Positions 19,663 through 29,203 of a DNA stretch of 64,000 nucleotides are shown here, in pieces. The stretch covers positions 1,896,659 through 1,960,658 of the forward strand of contig LN899469.1 of assembly GCA_001458075.1 (NCBI GenBank), written 5' to 3'. Every line of letters starts with the position of its first letter. Within the stretch, counting starts at the first letter, position 1. This DNA is from Idiomarinaceae bacterium HL-53. GTDB taxonomy: Bacteria > Pseudomonadota > Gammaproteobacteria > Enterobacterales > Alteromonadaceae. The translations under genes and the position numbers were made by a program. Below the pieces are notes generated by a model. The model saw only the letters and a list, made by a program, of their open reading frames with translations, was not told where the DNA came from and made no database searches.

Positions 19663-20943
19663 TTATTTGTCGATAGCTTTAAATTCGCGTTGCGCCTCAC
19701 CTGTGTAGAGTTGGCGAGGGCGGCCGATTTTCTGTGTCTTCTCGCTGAGCATTTCATGCCAGTGCGAAATCCAGCCAACCGTTCTTGAAAGCGCAAAAAT
19801 AACGGTAAACATGCTGGTTGGAATGCCGATCGCTTTCAGAATAATACCTGAGTAGAAGTCGACATTTGGATAGAGCTTCTTCTCTACGAAATATGGGTCT
19901 TCCAATGCGATCTTTTCAAGCTCCATCGCTACATCCAGCAGCGGATCTTTGATATTCAATTCGCTTAAAACTTCATGACACGTTTCGCGCATTACTTTGG
20001 CACGCGGGTCGAAGTTTTTGTATACGCGGTGACCAAAGCCCATTAGACGGAACGGGTCATTTTTGTCTTTTGCCTTATCAATAAACTCAGGAATACGATC
20101 GACTGAACCAATTTCTTTCAGCATCCGCAAACAAGCTTCGTTGGCACCGCCGTGAGCAGGTCCCCACAAAGACGCCACGCCCGCCGCGATACAAGCGTAT
20201 GGGTTTGCCCCAGACGAACCCGCGAGGCGAACCGTTGAGGTTGATGCGTTTTGCTCATGGTCTGCGTGGAGCGTGAAAATCCGGTCCATTGCTTTTGCAA
20301 TGACGGGGTTCACTACATAGTCTTCCGCAGGTACTGAGAACATCATATTCAAGAAATTCTCAGAGTATGACAGGCTGTTTTTGGGATACACAAATGGTTG
20401 ACCAATGCTGTGCTTGTAGCACATGGCTGCAATCGTTGGCATTTTCGCAACTAAGCGATAGGCGCTACGCACCCGTTGTTCAGGGTCGGAAATATTTAAA
20501 TCGTCATGATAGAAAGACGAGAGCGCACCTGTGACTGCACAAAGCATCGCCATCGGATGAGAATCGCGACGGAAACCGTTAAAGAAGTTGTGAATTCCTT
20601 GATGAACCATGGTGTGATTGGTAATGGTTTTACGAAACTTCTTATATTCGTCTTGCGTCGGCGCCTCGCCATGAATCAGCATATAGCAAACTTCGAGGTA
20701 ATCAGCCTCGGTCGCGAGCTGTTCAATCGGGTATCCGCGGTGAAGCAAAATACCTTTATCACCATCAATATAGGTAATTTTTGATTCACATGAGCCAGTC
20801 GCCAAAAAACCTGGATCAAAGGTAAAATAACCGTGCTTGCCTAATGTGCGTACATCTATAACGTCATGACCAGCGGTTCCAGTGAGAATTGGGAGCTCAA
20901 TGGTATTGCCGTCGACTTGCAAAGTGGCTTTTCTGTCAGCCAT
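19663..20943 (-). CDS. gltA: Citrate synthase GltA (type II)
   Basis: A 426-residue citrate synthase. ATG at 20943 is the start because GAGGAG stands 9 bases upstream and the product begins [13 protein letters not shown], as in other proteobacterial GltA; the in-frame extension to 21057 is unlikely. Active-site segments are [30 protein letters not shown] and [15 protein letters not shown]. It condenses oxaloacetate and acetyl-CoA, the entry to the TCA cycle. The form is the larger, typically NADH-inhibited hexameric type of Gram-negative bacteria. It is divergent from sdhCDAB, the common arrangement in gammaproteobacteria. Confidence 0.96.
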   Translation of the reverse strand: MADRKATLQVDGNTIELPILTGTAGHDVIDVRTLGKHGYFTFDPGFLATGSCESKITYIDGDKGILLHRGYPIEQLATEADYLEVCYMLIHGEAPTQDEYKKFRKTITNHTMVHQGIHNFFNGFRRDSHPMAMLCAVTGALSSFYHDDLNISDPEQRVRSAYRLVAKMPTIAAMCYKHSIGQPFVYPKNSLSYSENFLNMMFSVPAEDYVVNPVIAKAMDRIFTLHADHEQNASTSTVRLAGSSGANPYACIAAGVASLWGPAHGGANEACLRMLKEIGSVDRIPEFIDKAKDKNDPFRLMGFGHRVYKNFDPRAKVMRETCHEVLSELNIKDPLLDVAMELEKIALEDPYFVEKKLYPNVDFYSGIILKAIGIPTSMFTVIFALSRTVGWISHWHEMLSEKTQKIGRPRQLYTGEAQREFKAIDK

Positions 20944-21337
20944 AAGGAAATCTCCTCGCTTTCGTTGCGTCTCGGGAAAAAAGTGCGCTATTTGTACTTG
21001 ATCCGACCAGTGAATGTCAATTTTTGCAGCGAAGCATGCTGCTTTTTTGTTCAGCATGAATCATTACAAAATGGATCTAGATACCCATGCGATTACGTAA
21101 GAAGTTACGAAATAGTTGCATGAAACGAGTGAATCAAATGAATCGCGCACTCAAATTAGTTCATGGCTTATACTTTAGTCTAAGACAAGCATTAGTGTTC
21201 ACTTAAATAAACAGAATTCACTGAAAATACATGGCAATTTCTGTGGAATGGTGCGGCTTCCGTCATTGTATTTCTATTCTACGGTGGATATACTTGCGGC
21301 ACCGACCTCCCTTGCGTTTTAACAGAAGGCAAAAGTG
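20944..21337. other. gltA-sdhC divergent intergenic region
   Basis: This 394-base gap holds the gltA promoter and presumably that of sdhCDAB. A short hairpin, GCAGC (21026-21030) with GCTGC (21038-21042) followed by six T, points toward sdhC and could be a weak attenuator or chance. A -10-like TATACT occurs near 21171 but has no good -35. I see no gene here. Confidence 0.5.
20991..21020 (-). promoter_or_regulatory. Probable gltA promoter
   Basis: On the minus strand a perfect -35 hexamer TTGACA (complement of 21015-21020) and a -10-like TACAAA (complement of 20991-20996) are separated by 18 bases. The predicted RNA would have a leader of about 40 bases before the gltA ATG. Confidence 0.6.
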
Positions 21338-21712
21338 GTGAAAAAACAAAGACCCGTAAATTTACAACTGAATACCATCAGTTTTCCTCCAGCAGCAATC
21401 TCGTCAATTCTACATCGTGTGTCTGGCGTCGTCATGCTAGTGCTCGTTGGTTTATTGGTGTGGTTACTTAATCAATCTTTGCAATCTCCAGAAGGGTTTG
21501 CGCAGGCACAAAGCGTGTTTACTCATCCGCTTGTGAAGTTCCTGATTTGGGGCTTCGTCGCGGCACTGGGCTATCACGTGTTGGCGGGTTTGCGCCACAT
21601 GGTGATGGACTTAGGTTTCTGGGAAGAGCGTGAATCTGGCAACGTGAGCGCAGTCGTAACGATTGTTCTCGCCGTAATTCTCGCTGTATTAGCAGGAGTT
21701 TGGTTATGGTAA
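21338..21712 (+). CDS. sdhC: Succinate dehydrogenase cytochrome b556 subunit SdhC
   Basis: A 124-residue membrane anchor with three transmembrane helices. The start is one of two adjacent GTG codons (21335 or 21338). I prefer 21338 because GAAGG lies 8 bases upstream and the product then begins with KKQRPVNL, as in other SdhC. The segments SILHRVSGVVML and HVLAGLRHMVMDLG contain the quinone-site and haem-ligand residues. It anchors the SdhAB catalytic dimer and passes electrons to ubiquinone. Its end overlaps the sdhD start by 7 bases. Confidence 0.92.
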   Translation: MKKQRPVNLQLNTISFPPAAISSILHRVSGVVMLVLVGLLVWLLNQSLQSPEGFAQAQSVFTHPLVKFLIWGFVAALGYHVLAGLRHMVMDLGFWEERESGNVSAVVTIVLAVILAVLAGVWLW

Positions 21713-22053
21713 AAGTAGCATCTACCTTTGGTCGTAGCGGTACGCACGACTACGTTCTGTTGCGCGCTTCAGCGCTGGTTATGGCAGCATTCGCTATATT
21801 CATGGTGTTTTGGCTGGTATGTAATCCTGCCGTTGAGTACTCACAGTGGGTGACCTTGTTTAGTCATACCGGAATGAAAGTGTTCACTTTATTAGCGCTC
21901 ACAGGCCTGCTTATCCACGGCTGGATCGGCATCTGGCAAGTGCTAACAGATTACGTGAAAAACTCACGTCTTAGAGGCGCAATTCAGTACATTGTAGTGA
22001 TCGCGCTTGGCGTATATTGGTTCACTGGCCTATTCGTTTTATGGGGTGTCTAA
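21706..22053 (+). CDS. sdhD: Succinate dehydrogenase membrane anchor SdhD
   Basis: A 115-residue hydrophobic protein with three transmembrane helices. ATG at 21706 is preferred over an in-frame TTG at 21700 because GGAG stands about 8 bases before it. The segment LLIHGWIGIWQVLTDYV carries the haem-ligand histidine and the conserved quinone-site Asp-Tyr pair. It pairs with SdhC. The start lies inside the end of sdhC and the stop is immediately followed by the sdhA start, so the four genes are tightly coupled. Confidence 0.93.
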   Translation: MVKVASTFGRSGTHDYVLLRASALVMAAFAIFMVFWLVCNPAVEYSQWVTLFSHTGMKVFTLLALTGLLIHGWIGIWQVLTDYVKNSRLRGAIQYIVVIALGVYWFTGLFVLWGV

Positions 22054-23823
22054 GTGAGTAACGTAAAAGAATTACAATTTGACGCAGTAGTGATCGGTGC
22101 CGGTGGCGCAGGTATGCGTGCTGCGTTGCAAATTTCGCAAAATGGCATGAGCTGTGCACTGATGTCTAAAGTTTTCCCAACCCGGTCGCATACTGTATCA
22201 GCACAAGGTGGCATCACAGTGGCACTTGGTAATGCGCACGACGACAATTGGGAATGGCACATGTTCGATACCGTGAAGGGCTCGGACTACATCGGTGACC
22301 AAGACGCCATCGAATACATGTGTAAAACAGGCCCAGAAGCAATTCTTGAGCTGGAAAACATGGGTCTACCATTTTCTCGTTTCGAGAATGGAAAAATATA
22401 TCAGCGCCCGTTTGGCGGCCAGTCAAAAGAGTTCGGTGGCGAGCAAGCAGCGCGTACCGCTGCGGCTGCAGACCGGACAGGCCACGCGCTCTTGCACCTT
22501 TTGTATCAACAAAATGTGAAGAACAAAACGACCGTCTTGTCTGAGTGGTATGCGCTTGACCTCGTTAAAAACGCCGACGGTGTTGTAACAGGTGTGACTG
22601 CGCTTGAAATCGAAACGGGCGACATCTATCACATTAAAGCGCGCGCGGTCGTGTTAGCAACCGGCGGTGCCGGGCGTATTTATGCATCAACCACAAATGC
22701 GCATATTAATACCGGCGACGGTGTGGGGATGGCATTGCGAGCGGGTGCTCCAGTACAAGATATGGAAATGTGGCAATTTCACCCAACTGGTATAGCCGGC
22801 GCAGGCTCTTTGGTAACAGAAGGGTGTCGCGGTGAAGGTGGCTATCTGTTAAATAAAGACGGCGAACGTTTCATGGAGCGATATGCACCGAATGCAAAAG
22901 ATCTGGCAGGGCGTGATGTAGTGGCTCGGGCCATGATGACAGAGATTCGTGAAGGTCGAGGATGTGAGGGACCTTGGGGGACTCATATCAAGTTGAAACT
23001 CGACCACTTAGGGCGTGAAGTGCTTGAATCTCGCCTGCCTGGCGTTTGCGACTTAGCGAAAACTTTCGCGCACGTCGATCCTGCTGAAGAGCCGATTCCT
23101 GTAATCCCAACCTGTCATTATATGATGGGTGGGATTCCAACCGACGTGAACGGTCAATGTCTAGAGATTAACGAGAAGGGCGAGGCTGCACCGATTCAAG
23201 GGTTGTTTGCCTGCGGTGAAATAGCCTGTGTATCTGTACATGGTGCGAACCGTCTGGGCGGAAACTCGTTACTCGATTTAGTTGTATTTGGCCGTGCAAC
23301 TGGCTTGCATTTAGGTGATGCGCTTGCTGCAACAACTGAATCGCGTGCCGCAAGCAAAGACGATATCGATGCAGCGCTGGCCCGCACCGAGCGTTGGAAC
23401 AATACGCAGAAGGGTGAAGACCCGGTGCAAATTCGTCGTGATTTGCAAAAATGTATGCAATTGAACTTCTCTGTATTCCGTGAAGGCGATGCAATGGAGC
23501 AAGGCCTGAAGGAATTGAAAGAAATTCGCGAACGCTTGCAGCATGCGCGTCTTGACGATACAAGTAACGATTTCAACACTACGCGCATCGAATGTTTGGA
23601 ACTTGATAATTTGATGGAAACAGCATATTCAACCGCCGTTTCTGCCAGCTTCCGTCAAGAGAGCCGTGGTGCACATAGTCGTGCTGACTATCCTGAACGT
23701 GACGACGCGAACTGGTTAGTACACACAGTATATCGCCCAGAAACTGAAGGTATGGTGAAACGTGACGTAAACTTGCAGCCGAAACTGCGCGAAGCGTTCC
23801 CACCCAAGGCACGGACCTATTAA
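22054..23823 (+). CDS. sdhA: Succinate dehydrogenase flavoprotein subunit SdhA
   Basis: A 589-residue flavoprotein of typical length (E. coli 588). The N-terminal FAD-binding segment is [17 protein letters not shown]. The histidine that covalently binds FAD lies in [13 protein letters not shown]. Active-site segments [15 protein letters not shown] and [18 protein letters not shown] are present. It oxidises succinate to fumarate on the cytoplasmic face of the inner membrane. The start codon is GTG at 22054, directly after the sdhD stop with no spacer, which suggests translational coupling. Confidence 0.97.
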   Translation: MSNVKELQFDAVVIGAGGAGMRAALQISQNGMSCALMSKVFPTRSHTVSAQGGITVALGNAHDDNWEWHMFDTVKGSDYIGDQDAIEYMCKTGPEAILELENMGLPFSRFENGKIYQRPFGGQSKEFGGEQAARTAAAADRTGHALLHLLYQQNVKNKTTVLSEWYALDLVKNADGVVTGVTALEIETGDIYHIKARAVVLATGGAGRIYASTTNAHINTGDGVGMALRAGAPVQDMEMWQFHPTGIAGAGSLVTEGCRGEGGYLLNKDGERFMERYAPNAKDLAGRDVVARAMMTEIREGRGCEGPWGTHIKLKLDHLGREVLESRLPGVCDLAKTFAHVDPAEEPIPVIPTCHYMMGGIPTDVNGQCLEINEKGEAAPIQGLFACGEIACVSVHGANRLGGNSLLDLVVFGRATGLHLGDALAATTESRAASKDDIDAALARTERWNNTQKGEDPVQIRRDLQKCMQLNFSVFREGDAMEQGLKELKEIRERLQHARLDDTSNDFNTTRIECLELDNLMETAYSTAVSASFRQESRGAHSRADYPERDDANWLVHTVYRPETEGMVKRDVNLQPKLREAFPPKARTY

Positions 23824-23834
23824 GAGGCATAGCG

Positions 23835-24551
23835 ATGAAAAAATATACTTTTTCGATCTATCGTTACAATCCTGATACGGATACGAAGCCTCGTATGCAG
23901 GACTACACGTTAGAACTTGAAGACAACCAAGACTTGATGGTGCTTGAAGCACTTATCAAAATTAAGGAAGAGCAAGATCCTACACTTTCTTTCCGTCGTT
24001 CTTGTCGGGAAGGTGTATGTGGGTCTGATGGCTTCAACATTAATGGTAAAAATGGCTTGGCTTGTATCACTAATTTATCATCACTCAAAACGATGAAAAT
24101 TGTGGTGCGACCACTCCCAGGTTTACCGGTGATTCGTGACTTGATTGTAGATATGACGCAATTCTACAAGCAGTACGAGAAAGTGAAGCCATACTTGATC
24201 AACGACGATAAAACACCACCAGCGCGTGAGCGTTTGCAGAGCCCCGAAGACCGTGAAAAGTTAGATGGCTTGTACGAGTGTATTTTATGCGCTTGCTGTT
24301 CAACTTCATGCCCATCTTTCTGGTGGAATCCAGACAAGTTTATCGGTCCTGCAGGTTTATTGCACGCCTACCGATTCCTTGCGGATAGTCGCGATACAGC
24401 AACAGAGCAACGTTTAGATGATTTAGATGACGCATTCAGTGTATTCCGCTGTCATGGCATCATGAACTGCGTTAATGTGTGTCCGAAAGGGTTGAACCCA
24501 ACGAAGGCGATTGGACACATTAAATCAATGCTATTGAGCCGTGCGGTTTAG
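23835..24551 (+). CDS. sdhB: Succinate dehydrogenase iron-sulfur subunit SdhB
   Basis: A 238-residue iron-sulfur protein with three cluster motifs in order: a [2Fe-2S] set (CREGVCGSDGFNINGK and the following C), a [4Fe-4S] set (CILCACCSTSCPSFWW) and a [3Fe-4S] set (CHGIMNCVNVCPKGLNP). It carries electrons from the SdhA flavin to quinone. GAGG stands before ATG at 23835, 11 bases after sdhA. A hairpin terminator follows 44 bases after its stop. Confidence 0.97.
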   Translation: MKKYTFSIYRYNPDTDTKPRMQDYTLELEDNQDLMVLEALIKIKEEQDPTLSFRRSCREGVCGSDGFNINGKNGLACITNLSSLKTMKIVVRPLPGLPVIRDLIVDMTQFYKQYEKVKPYLINDDKTPPARERLQSPEDREKLDGLYECILCACCSTSCPSFWWNPDKFIGPAGLLHAYRFLADSRDTATEQRLDDLDDAFSVFRCHGIMNCVNVCPKGLNPTKAIGHIKSMLLSRAV

Positions 24552-24595
24552 CAAAATCGCAATGCTTTGATATAGTAATGGTTGTGCTTGGAATT

Positions 24596-24623
24596 TAGCC
24601 ATCCATGCTTGGATGGCTATTTT
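24596..24623 (+). terminator. Intrinsic terminator between sdhB and sucA
   Basis: A perfect 10-base-pair stem, TAGCCATCCA (24596-24605) with TGGATGGCTA (24610-24619), has a 4-base loop and a short TTTT tail. With so short a tail it may stop only part of the transcription into sucA and so set the ratio of Sdh to oxoglutarate dehydrogenase. Confidence 0.7.
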
Positions 24624-24683
24624 CATAAGCACTATGACAATTCCGGTTGTTTTTCACCGCTTATGAATTGGAAAGGAAACGCA

Positions 24684-27491
24684 ATGCAAGAAGGCGCAAT
24701 GCAAGCCTGGATAGAATCCTCACCTTTGGCCGGAGGAAACGCGGCCTACGTCGAAGAGCTCTTCGAGCTATATCTTGACGATCCAACTTCTGTTTCTGAT
24801 GAGTGGCGCTCATTGTTTGATGAATTGCCAAAAGGCAATGCCACTGACGTGAAACATAGCCAAATTCGTGCTCAATTCCGAGAAGCGGCGAAGAATAAAC
24901 TGAAGCAAGCTGCGAGTGGTGGCACTGGGGTGAACTCAGAGTATGCAGAAAAGCAGGTACGTGTTCTGCAACTTATCAATGCATATCGTTTTCGCGGCCA
25001 TCAGCACGCCAGTATTGATCCGTTAGGGCTGTGGAAACAGGAAATCGTTCCTGATTTGTCACTCGATTTCCATACGTTGACCAAAGACGATTTAGAGACT
25101 GAATTTAATGTCGGTTCTTTAGCAATTGGCAAAGACACGGTGAAGCTGAAAGATATTCACGCAGCGCTTGAGGCGATTTACTGTGGCCCGATTGGTGCGG
25201 AATACATGCATATCGTAAGTACAGACGAAAAGCGCTGGATTCAGCAACGATTAGAGTCTCAACTCGGGCAACCGAAATTCTCTGCAGAAGAGAAAAAGCG
25301 GTTATTAAAAGAGCTAGTTGCCGCGGACGGACTAGAGAAATATCTCGGTAAAAAGTTTCCCGGCGCGAAGCGTTTCTCACTTGAGGGTGGAGACGCACTC
25401 GTACCATTGGTGAAAGCACTGATTCGTCGTTCAGGTGAGCAAGGTGCAAAAGAAGTTGTTGTAGGGATGGCGCACCGTGGCCGTTTGAACCTACTCATCA
25501 ATGTTTTAGGGAAAAAGCCGAAGGAATTGTTTGACGAATTTGCGGGTAAAAACACAACAGATAAAGCTGGTGACGTGAAGTATCACATGGGCTTTTCGTC
25601 TGACTTCGCGACAGAAGGTGGAGATGTTCATCTAGCACTCGCTTTTAACCCGTCACATCTTGAAATTGTAAATCCAGTTGTGATGGGATCGGTGCGTGCT
25701 CGTATGGATCGCCGTGGCTGTAAAGACGGAAGCCAAGCGCTACCGATTACGATTCATGGTGATGCAGCGATTGCAGGTCAGGGCGTTGTGCAAGAGACCT
25801 TCAACTTGTCGAAAACGCGCGCTTACGGCGTAGGCGGCAGCATTCGCATTGTTGTGAACAACCAAGTTGGTTTTACCACATCTAAGCAAGAAGACGCTCG
25901 CTCAACGCAGTATTGTACTGATATTGCGAAAATGGTTCAGGCACCGATTTTCCACGTGAATGCGGACGATCCTGAGGCCGTACTATTTGTGTCGCAACTT
26001 GCCATTGATTATCGTAATACGTTTAAACGTGACGTGGTGATTGATCTGGTCTGTTACCGTCGTCATGGTCACAACGAGGCCGATGAGCCGAATGCAACAC
26101 AGCCTCTGATGTATCAGAAGATTAAGAAGCACCCGGTACCACAAGCGCTTTACGCGAAGCGTTTGGCGGAAGCGGGCGTGATAGCAGACGATGACACGGA
26201 CCAAATGATCTCTGAGTATCGCGATGCACTCGATAGGGGAGAGTGCGTGGTTGATGAGTGGCGCAAAATGAGCGCACATTCGGTAGACTGGAGCCCCTTT
26301 ATCGGCAACGATTGGGACGTCGATTATGACGCCGCGATATCACTCGATGAGCTCAAGATTCTTGGTGAACAAGTGAGCCATGTGCCTGCTGATTTCAAGT
26401 TAAACAAGCAGGTGCAAAAGGTTTATGAAGAACGCGCCAAGATGGCACGAGGTGAGCGTACTTTAGACTGGGGTATGGCAGAAACACTAGCGTATGCCTC
26501 GATGGTTAAAAATGGCGTCCGGATTCGTATGACCGGTCAAGACTGTGGTCGTGGAACTTTCTTCCATCGTCATGCGGTGCTGCACAACCAGAAAGATGCG
26601 AGCACGTTTTTACCGCTCACGAAGATTGCAGAAAATCAGGCACCGATTGAAATTTATGATTCGGTGCTGTCTGAAGAAGCCGTGATGGCTTTTGAATATG
26701 GTTATGCAACGGCTGAACCCAATACGTTAGTGATTTGGGAAGCGCAATTTGGTGATTTTGCCAATGGCGCGCAAGTGGTGATTGACCAGTTCTTGAGCTC
26801 TGGTGAACAGAAGTGGGGTCGCTTATGTGGTCTCACGCTCCTACTCCCTCATGGTTACGAAGGGCAGGGGCCGGAACATAGCTCGGCTCGCCTCGAGAGA
26901 TTTTTACAATTGTCGGCTGACCATAACTGGTCGGTTTGTGTGCCAACAACGCCCGCACAGGTGTTTAATATGTTGCGTCGTCAACAGTTACGCCCGGTGC
27001 GTCGCCCGCTCATCGTAATGACGCCAAAATCACTTTTGCGTCATCCAGATGCCGTTTCTACACTTGAGGAACTAGCCGAGGGCAAATTCCACAATGTGAT
27101 CGGTGAGATTGATTCACTCGATGCGAAAAAAGTGAAACGTGTGGTGATGTGTAGCGGTAAGGTGTACTACGACTTATTGAAGGCAAGACGGGAAAACGAA
27201 CTCGAACATGTTGCCATTATCCGGGTTGAGCAGCTGTATCCATTCCCACATGAAGAAATGGCTGAAGTATTGAAAGATTATCAGCATGTAAAAGAATTTG
27301 TGTGGTGTCAGGAAGAGCCGCAAAACCAAGGAGCTTGGTACTGTAGCCAGCATCATTTCCGTGAAGCAATTCCGGATGGTGCAGCGCTCACGTATGCAGG
27401 GCGCGCTGCGTCCTCATCGCCGGCAGTAGGGTATGCCGCGGTACACAAAGAGCAACAAGAAAAACTCGTAAATGAAGCGCTAAGCATTTAA
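24684..27491 (+). CDS. sucA: 2-oxoglutarate dehydrogenase E1 component SucA
   Basis: A 935-residue thiamine-diphosphate enzyme (E. coli 933). ATG at 24684 is chosen because AAAGGA lies 7 bases upstream and the product begins MQEGAMQAWIESS, like other SucA; a longer in-frame reading from 24582 crosses the terminator hairpin. Cofactor and active-site segments include VVGMAHRGRLNLLINVLG, ITIHGDAAIAGQGVVQETF and VDLVCYRRHGHNEADEP. It decarboxylates 2-oxoglutarate and reductively succinylates the SucB lipoyl group. It is followed 13 bases later by sucB. Confidence 0.97.
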   Translation: MQEGAMQAWIESSPLAGGNAAYVEELFELYLDDPTSVSDEWRSLFDELPKGNATDVKHSQIRAQFREAAKNKLKQAASGGTGVNSEYAEKQVRVLQLINAYRFRGHQHASIDPLGLWKQEIVPDLSLDFHTLTKDDLETEFNVGSLAIGKDTVKLKDIHAALEAIYCGPIGAEYMHIVSTDEKRWIQQRLESQLGQPKFSAEEKKRLLKELVAADGLEKYLGKKFPGAKRFSLEGGDALVPLVKALIRRSGEQGAKEVVVGMAHRGRLNLLINVLGKKPKELFDEFAGKNTTDKAGDVKYHMGFSSDFATEGGDVHLALAFNPSHLEIVNPVVMGSVRARMDRRGCKDGSQALPITIHGDAAIAGQGVVQETFNLSKTRAYGVGGSIRIVVNNQVGFTTSKQEDARSTQYCTDIAKMVQAPIFHVNADDPEAVLFVSQLAIDYRNTFKRDVVIDLVCYRRHGHNEADEPNATQPLMYQKIKKHPVPQALYAKRLAEAGVIADDDTDQMISEYRDALDRGECVVDEWRKMSAHSVDWSPFIGNDWDVDYDAAISLDELKILGEQVSHVPADFKLNKQVQKVYEERAKMARGERTLDWGMAETLAYASMVKNGVRIRMTGQDCGRGTFFHRHAVLHNQKDASTFLPLTKIAENQAPIEIYDSVLSEEAVMAFEYGYATAEPNTLVIWEAQFGDFANGAQVVIDQFLSSGEQKWGRLCGLTLLLPHGYEGQGPEHSSARLERFLQLSADHNWSVCVPTTPAQVFNMLRRQQLRPVRRPLIVMTPKSLLRHPDAVSTLEELAEGKFHNVIGEIDSLDAKKVKRVVMCSGKVYYDLLKARRENELEHVAIIRVEQLYPFPHEEMAEVLKDYQHVKEFVWCQEEPQNQGAWYCSQHHFREAIPDGAALTYAGRAASSSPAVGYAAVHKEQQEKLVNEALSI

Positions 27492-27504
27492 CAGGTGATA
27501 AACA

Positions 27505-29073
27505 ATGGCGATTGAAATTAAAGTACCTGAATTACCAGAATCTGTTGCTGACGGAACGATTGCCACATGGCATGTGAAGGAAGGCGATAGCGTAAGCCGT
27601 GACCAGAACTTGGTTGATATTGAAACCGACAAAGTTGTTCTTGAGGTGGTTGCAGAAGCCGACGGAGTAGTGGGTAAAATCAGCGCTCAAGAAGGTGATA
27701 CGGTGGAAGGTCAACAGGTGATTGGCACCATCGAGAAAGGTGACAGCAAGGCAAGCGCTGAGAAGTCTGATGACAAAGAAGAGAAGTCAGACGACAAAGA
27801 AGACAAGTCTGCTGAGAAATCAGAAAAAGAAGACACGAAGAAAGATTCTAAACCTGCGAGTGGGAAGACTATCGAGGTTAAAGTTCCTGAATTACCGGAA
27901 TCTGTGTCTGAAGCAACCATTGCCACTTGGCATGTGAAGGCTGGTGAGAGCGTTTCACGTGACCAAAACTTGGTTGACATTGAAACCGACAAAGTCGTTT
28001 TAGAAGTCGTTGCTGAAAGTGACGGTGTACTTGCTGAAATTATTCATGACGAGGGCGCAAACGTAGGTGCTCAAGACGTGATCGGTAAAATTAAAGAGGG
28101 TGCTGCAGGTAGTTCCAGCCCAGACTCCAAAACTGAGCAAAGCAGCAGTGAGAAGGAGTCTCAAGAAAGTGATAAAGACGCCTCTGACGCGATAAGCCCG
28201 TCTGTGCGCCGTTTGCTTGCAGAGCATGACTTGAAAGCGAGCGATGTGAAGGGAACCGGTAAAGATGGTCGCTTGACCAAAGAAGATGTGGAGAAACATG
28301 TGAAGTCGCAAAGTAGTTCATCTGCTTCTGAGCAAAAGAAATCAGGTTCGGCACAGCCGGCAGTGAGTGGCGATCGTACACAGAAGCGTGTGCCCATGAC
28401 GCGTCTGCGTAAAACGATTGCGAAGCGCTTACTAGAAGCGAAAAACTCGACAGCTATGCTGACGACTTTTAATGAAGTCAACATGAAGCCGATTATGGAC
28501 CTTCGTAAAACCTATCAAAAGGAATTTGAAGACCGTCACGGTATTCGCCTCGGCTTTATGTCGTTTTATGTGAAAGCTGTTGTTGAAGCGTTGAAGCGTT
28601 TCCCAGAGGTGAACGCTTCGATCGATGGCGAAGACATTGTTTATCACAATTACTTCGATGTCAGCATTGCCGTGTCTACACCGCGTGGCTTGGTCACACC
28701 TGTCTTACGCGATTGTGACAAACTGAGCTTGGCTGAGATTGAAGGTGGAATTAAAGATCTAGCGATTAAAGGTCGTGATGGCAAATTGACCCTCGACGAA
28801 ATGCAAGGCGGAAATTTCACCATTACTAATGGTGGTGTTTTTGGTTCATTGCTTTCTACACCGATTCTCAATCCGCCACAGAGCGCAATTTTGGGTATGC
28901 ACAAAATCCAAGATCGTCCTATGGCAGTCGACGGAAAGGTAGAGATTTTGCCAATGATGTATTTGGCGCTTTCTTATGACCACCGTATTATTGACGGAAA
29001 AGAGTCTGTTGGATTCCTCGTGACAGTGAAAAACTTGCTCGAAGATCCACAACGTCTACTTCTCGATATCTAG
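27505..29073 (+). CDS. sucB: 2-oxoglutarate dehydrogenase E2 component SucB with two lipoyl domains
   Basis: A 522-residue dihydrolipoyl succinyltransferase, about 115 longer than the one-lipoyl E. coli enzyme (405). Two lipoyl domains are present, with modified lysines at K43 and K163, each in [12 protein letters not shown]. They are joined by a highly charged Lys/Asp/Glu/Ser linker (about residues 80-121) instead of the usual Ala-Pro linker. An E1/E3-binding domain follows ([20 protein letters not shown]), then the catalytic domain ending in [18 protein letters not shown] with the active-site His. No E3 gene (lpd) follows. The two lipoyl copies are 44 of 50 identical over their cores. Confidence 0.96.
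   Translation: MAIEIKVPELPESVADGTIATWHVKEGDSVSRDQNLVDIETDKVVLEVVAEADGVVGKISAQEGDTVEGQQVIGTIEKGDSKASAEKSDDKEEKSDDKEDKSAEKSEKEDTKKDSKPASGKTIEVKVPELPESVSEATIATWHVKAGESVSRDQNLVDIETDKVVLEVVAESDGVLAEIIHDEGANVGAQDVIGKIKEGAAGSSSPDSKTEQSSSEKESQESDKDASDAISPSVRRLLAEHDLKASDVKGTGKDGRLTKEDVEKHVKSQSSSSASEQKKSGSAQPAVSGDRTQKRVPMTRLRKTIAKRLLEAKNSTAMLTTFNEVNMKPIMDLRKTYQKEFEDRHGIRLGFMSFYVKAVVEALKRFPEVNASIDGEDIVYHNYFDVSIAVSTPRGLVTPVLRDCDKLSLAEIEGGIKDLAIKGRDGKLTLDEMQGGNFTITNGGVFGSLLSTPILNPPQSAILGMHKIQDRPMAVDGKVEILPMMYLALSYDHRIIDGKESVGFLVTVKNLLEDPQRLLLDI
27520..28029 (+). repeat. Duplicated lipoyl-domain coding repeat in sucB
   Basis: Copy 1 (27520-27669, residues 6-55) and copy 2 (27880-28029, residues 126-175) encode nearly the same 50 residues, differing at six positions. 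The DNA copies differ mostly at third codon positions. The offset is exactly 120 codons. The copies share reading frame and domain borders. Confidence 0.9.
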
Positions 29074-29080
29074 AGCACTA

Positions 29081-29116
29081 ACAGCGGTGGTTGTTATGAC
29101 TGCCGCTGTCATTTTT
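29081..29116 (+). terminator. Probable terminator after sucB
   Basis: ACAGCGG (29081-29087) can pair with CCGCTGT (29103-29109), followed closely by TTTTT (29112-29116). The loop is long (15 bases), so strength is uncertain. Confidence 0.5.
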
Positions 29117-29129
29117 CGTGGCGTTTGCG

Positions 29130-29135
29130 TATAAT
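29130..29135 (+). promoter_or_regulatory. Possible -10 element for sucCD
   Basis: A perfect TATAAT lies 69 bases before the sucC ATG and just after the sucB terminator-like hairpin. No good -35 stands at the right distance (TGTCAT at 29107 is weak). It may give sucCD a promoter of its own. Confidence 0.35.
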
Positions 29136-29203
29136 GCGCCGCGGTAATTCGGGTAAGCAGCTGCGGCTGCTTTCGTTTTGAATGAACAGACGGAACAAGC
29201 ATC

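Noticed and set aside
21026-21047. Hairpin plus T run upstream of sdhC as a terminator or attenuator
   Set aside because: The stem is only five base pairs and no gene ends before it on that strand, so it is not called as a separate feature.
20944-21057. Longer GltA beginning at 21057
   Set aside because: The extension does not fit the family N-terminus, contains the probable promoter, and a good ribosome site precedes the ATG at 20943.
24582-24683. Longer SucA beginning at 24582
   Set aside because: The extra codons cross a terminator hairpin and lack a ribosome site, and the protein family starts at the ATG at 24684 after AAAGGA.
27520-28029. Duplicate lipoyl segments as a possible assembly error
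   Set aside because: The two copies differ at six amino acids and many third codon positions, and the linker between them is unique sequence, so this is a real internal duplication.
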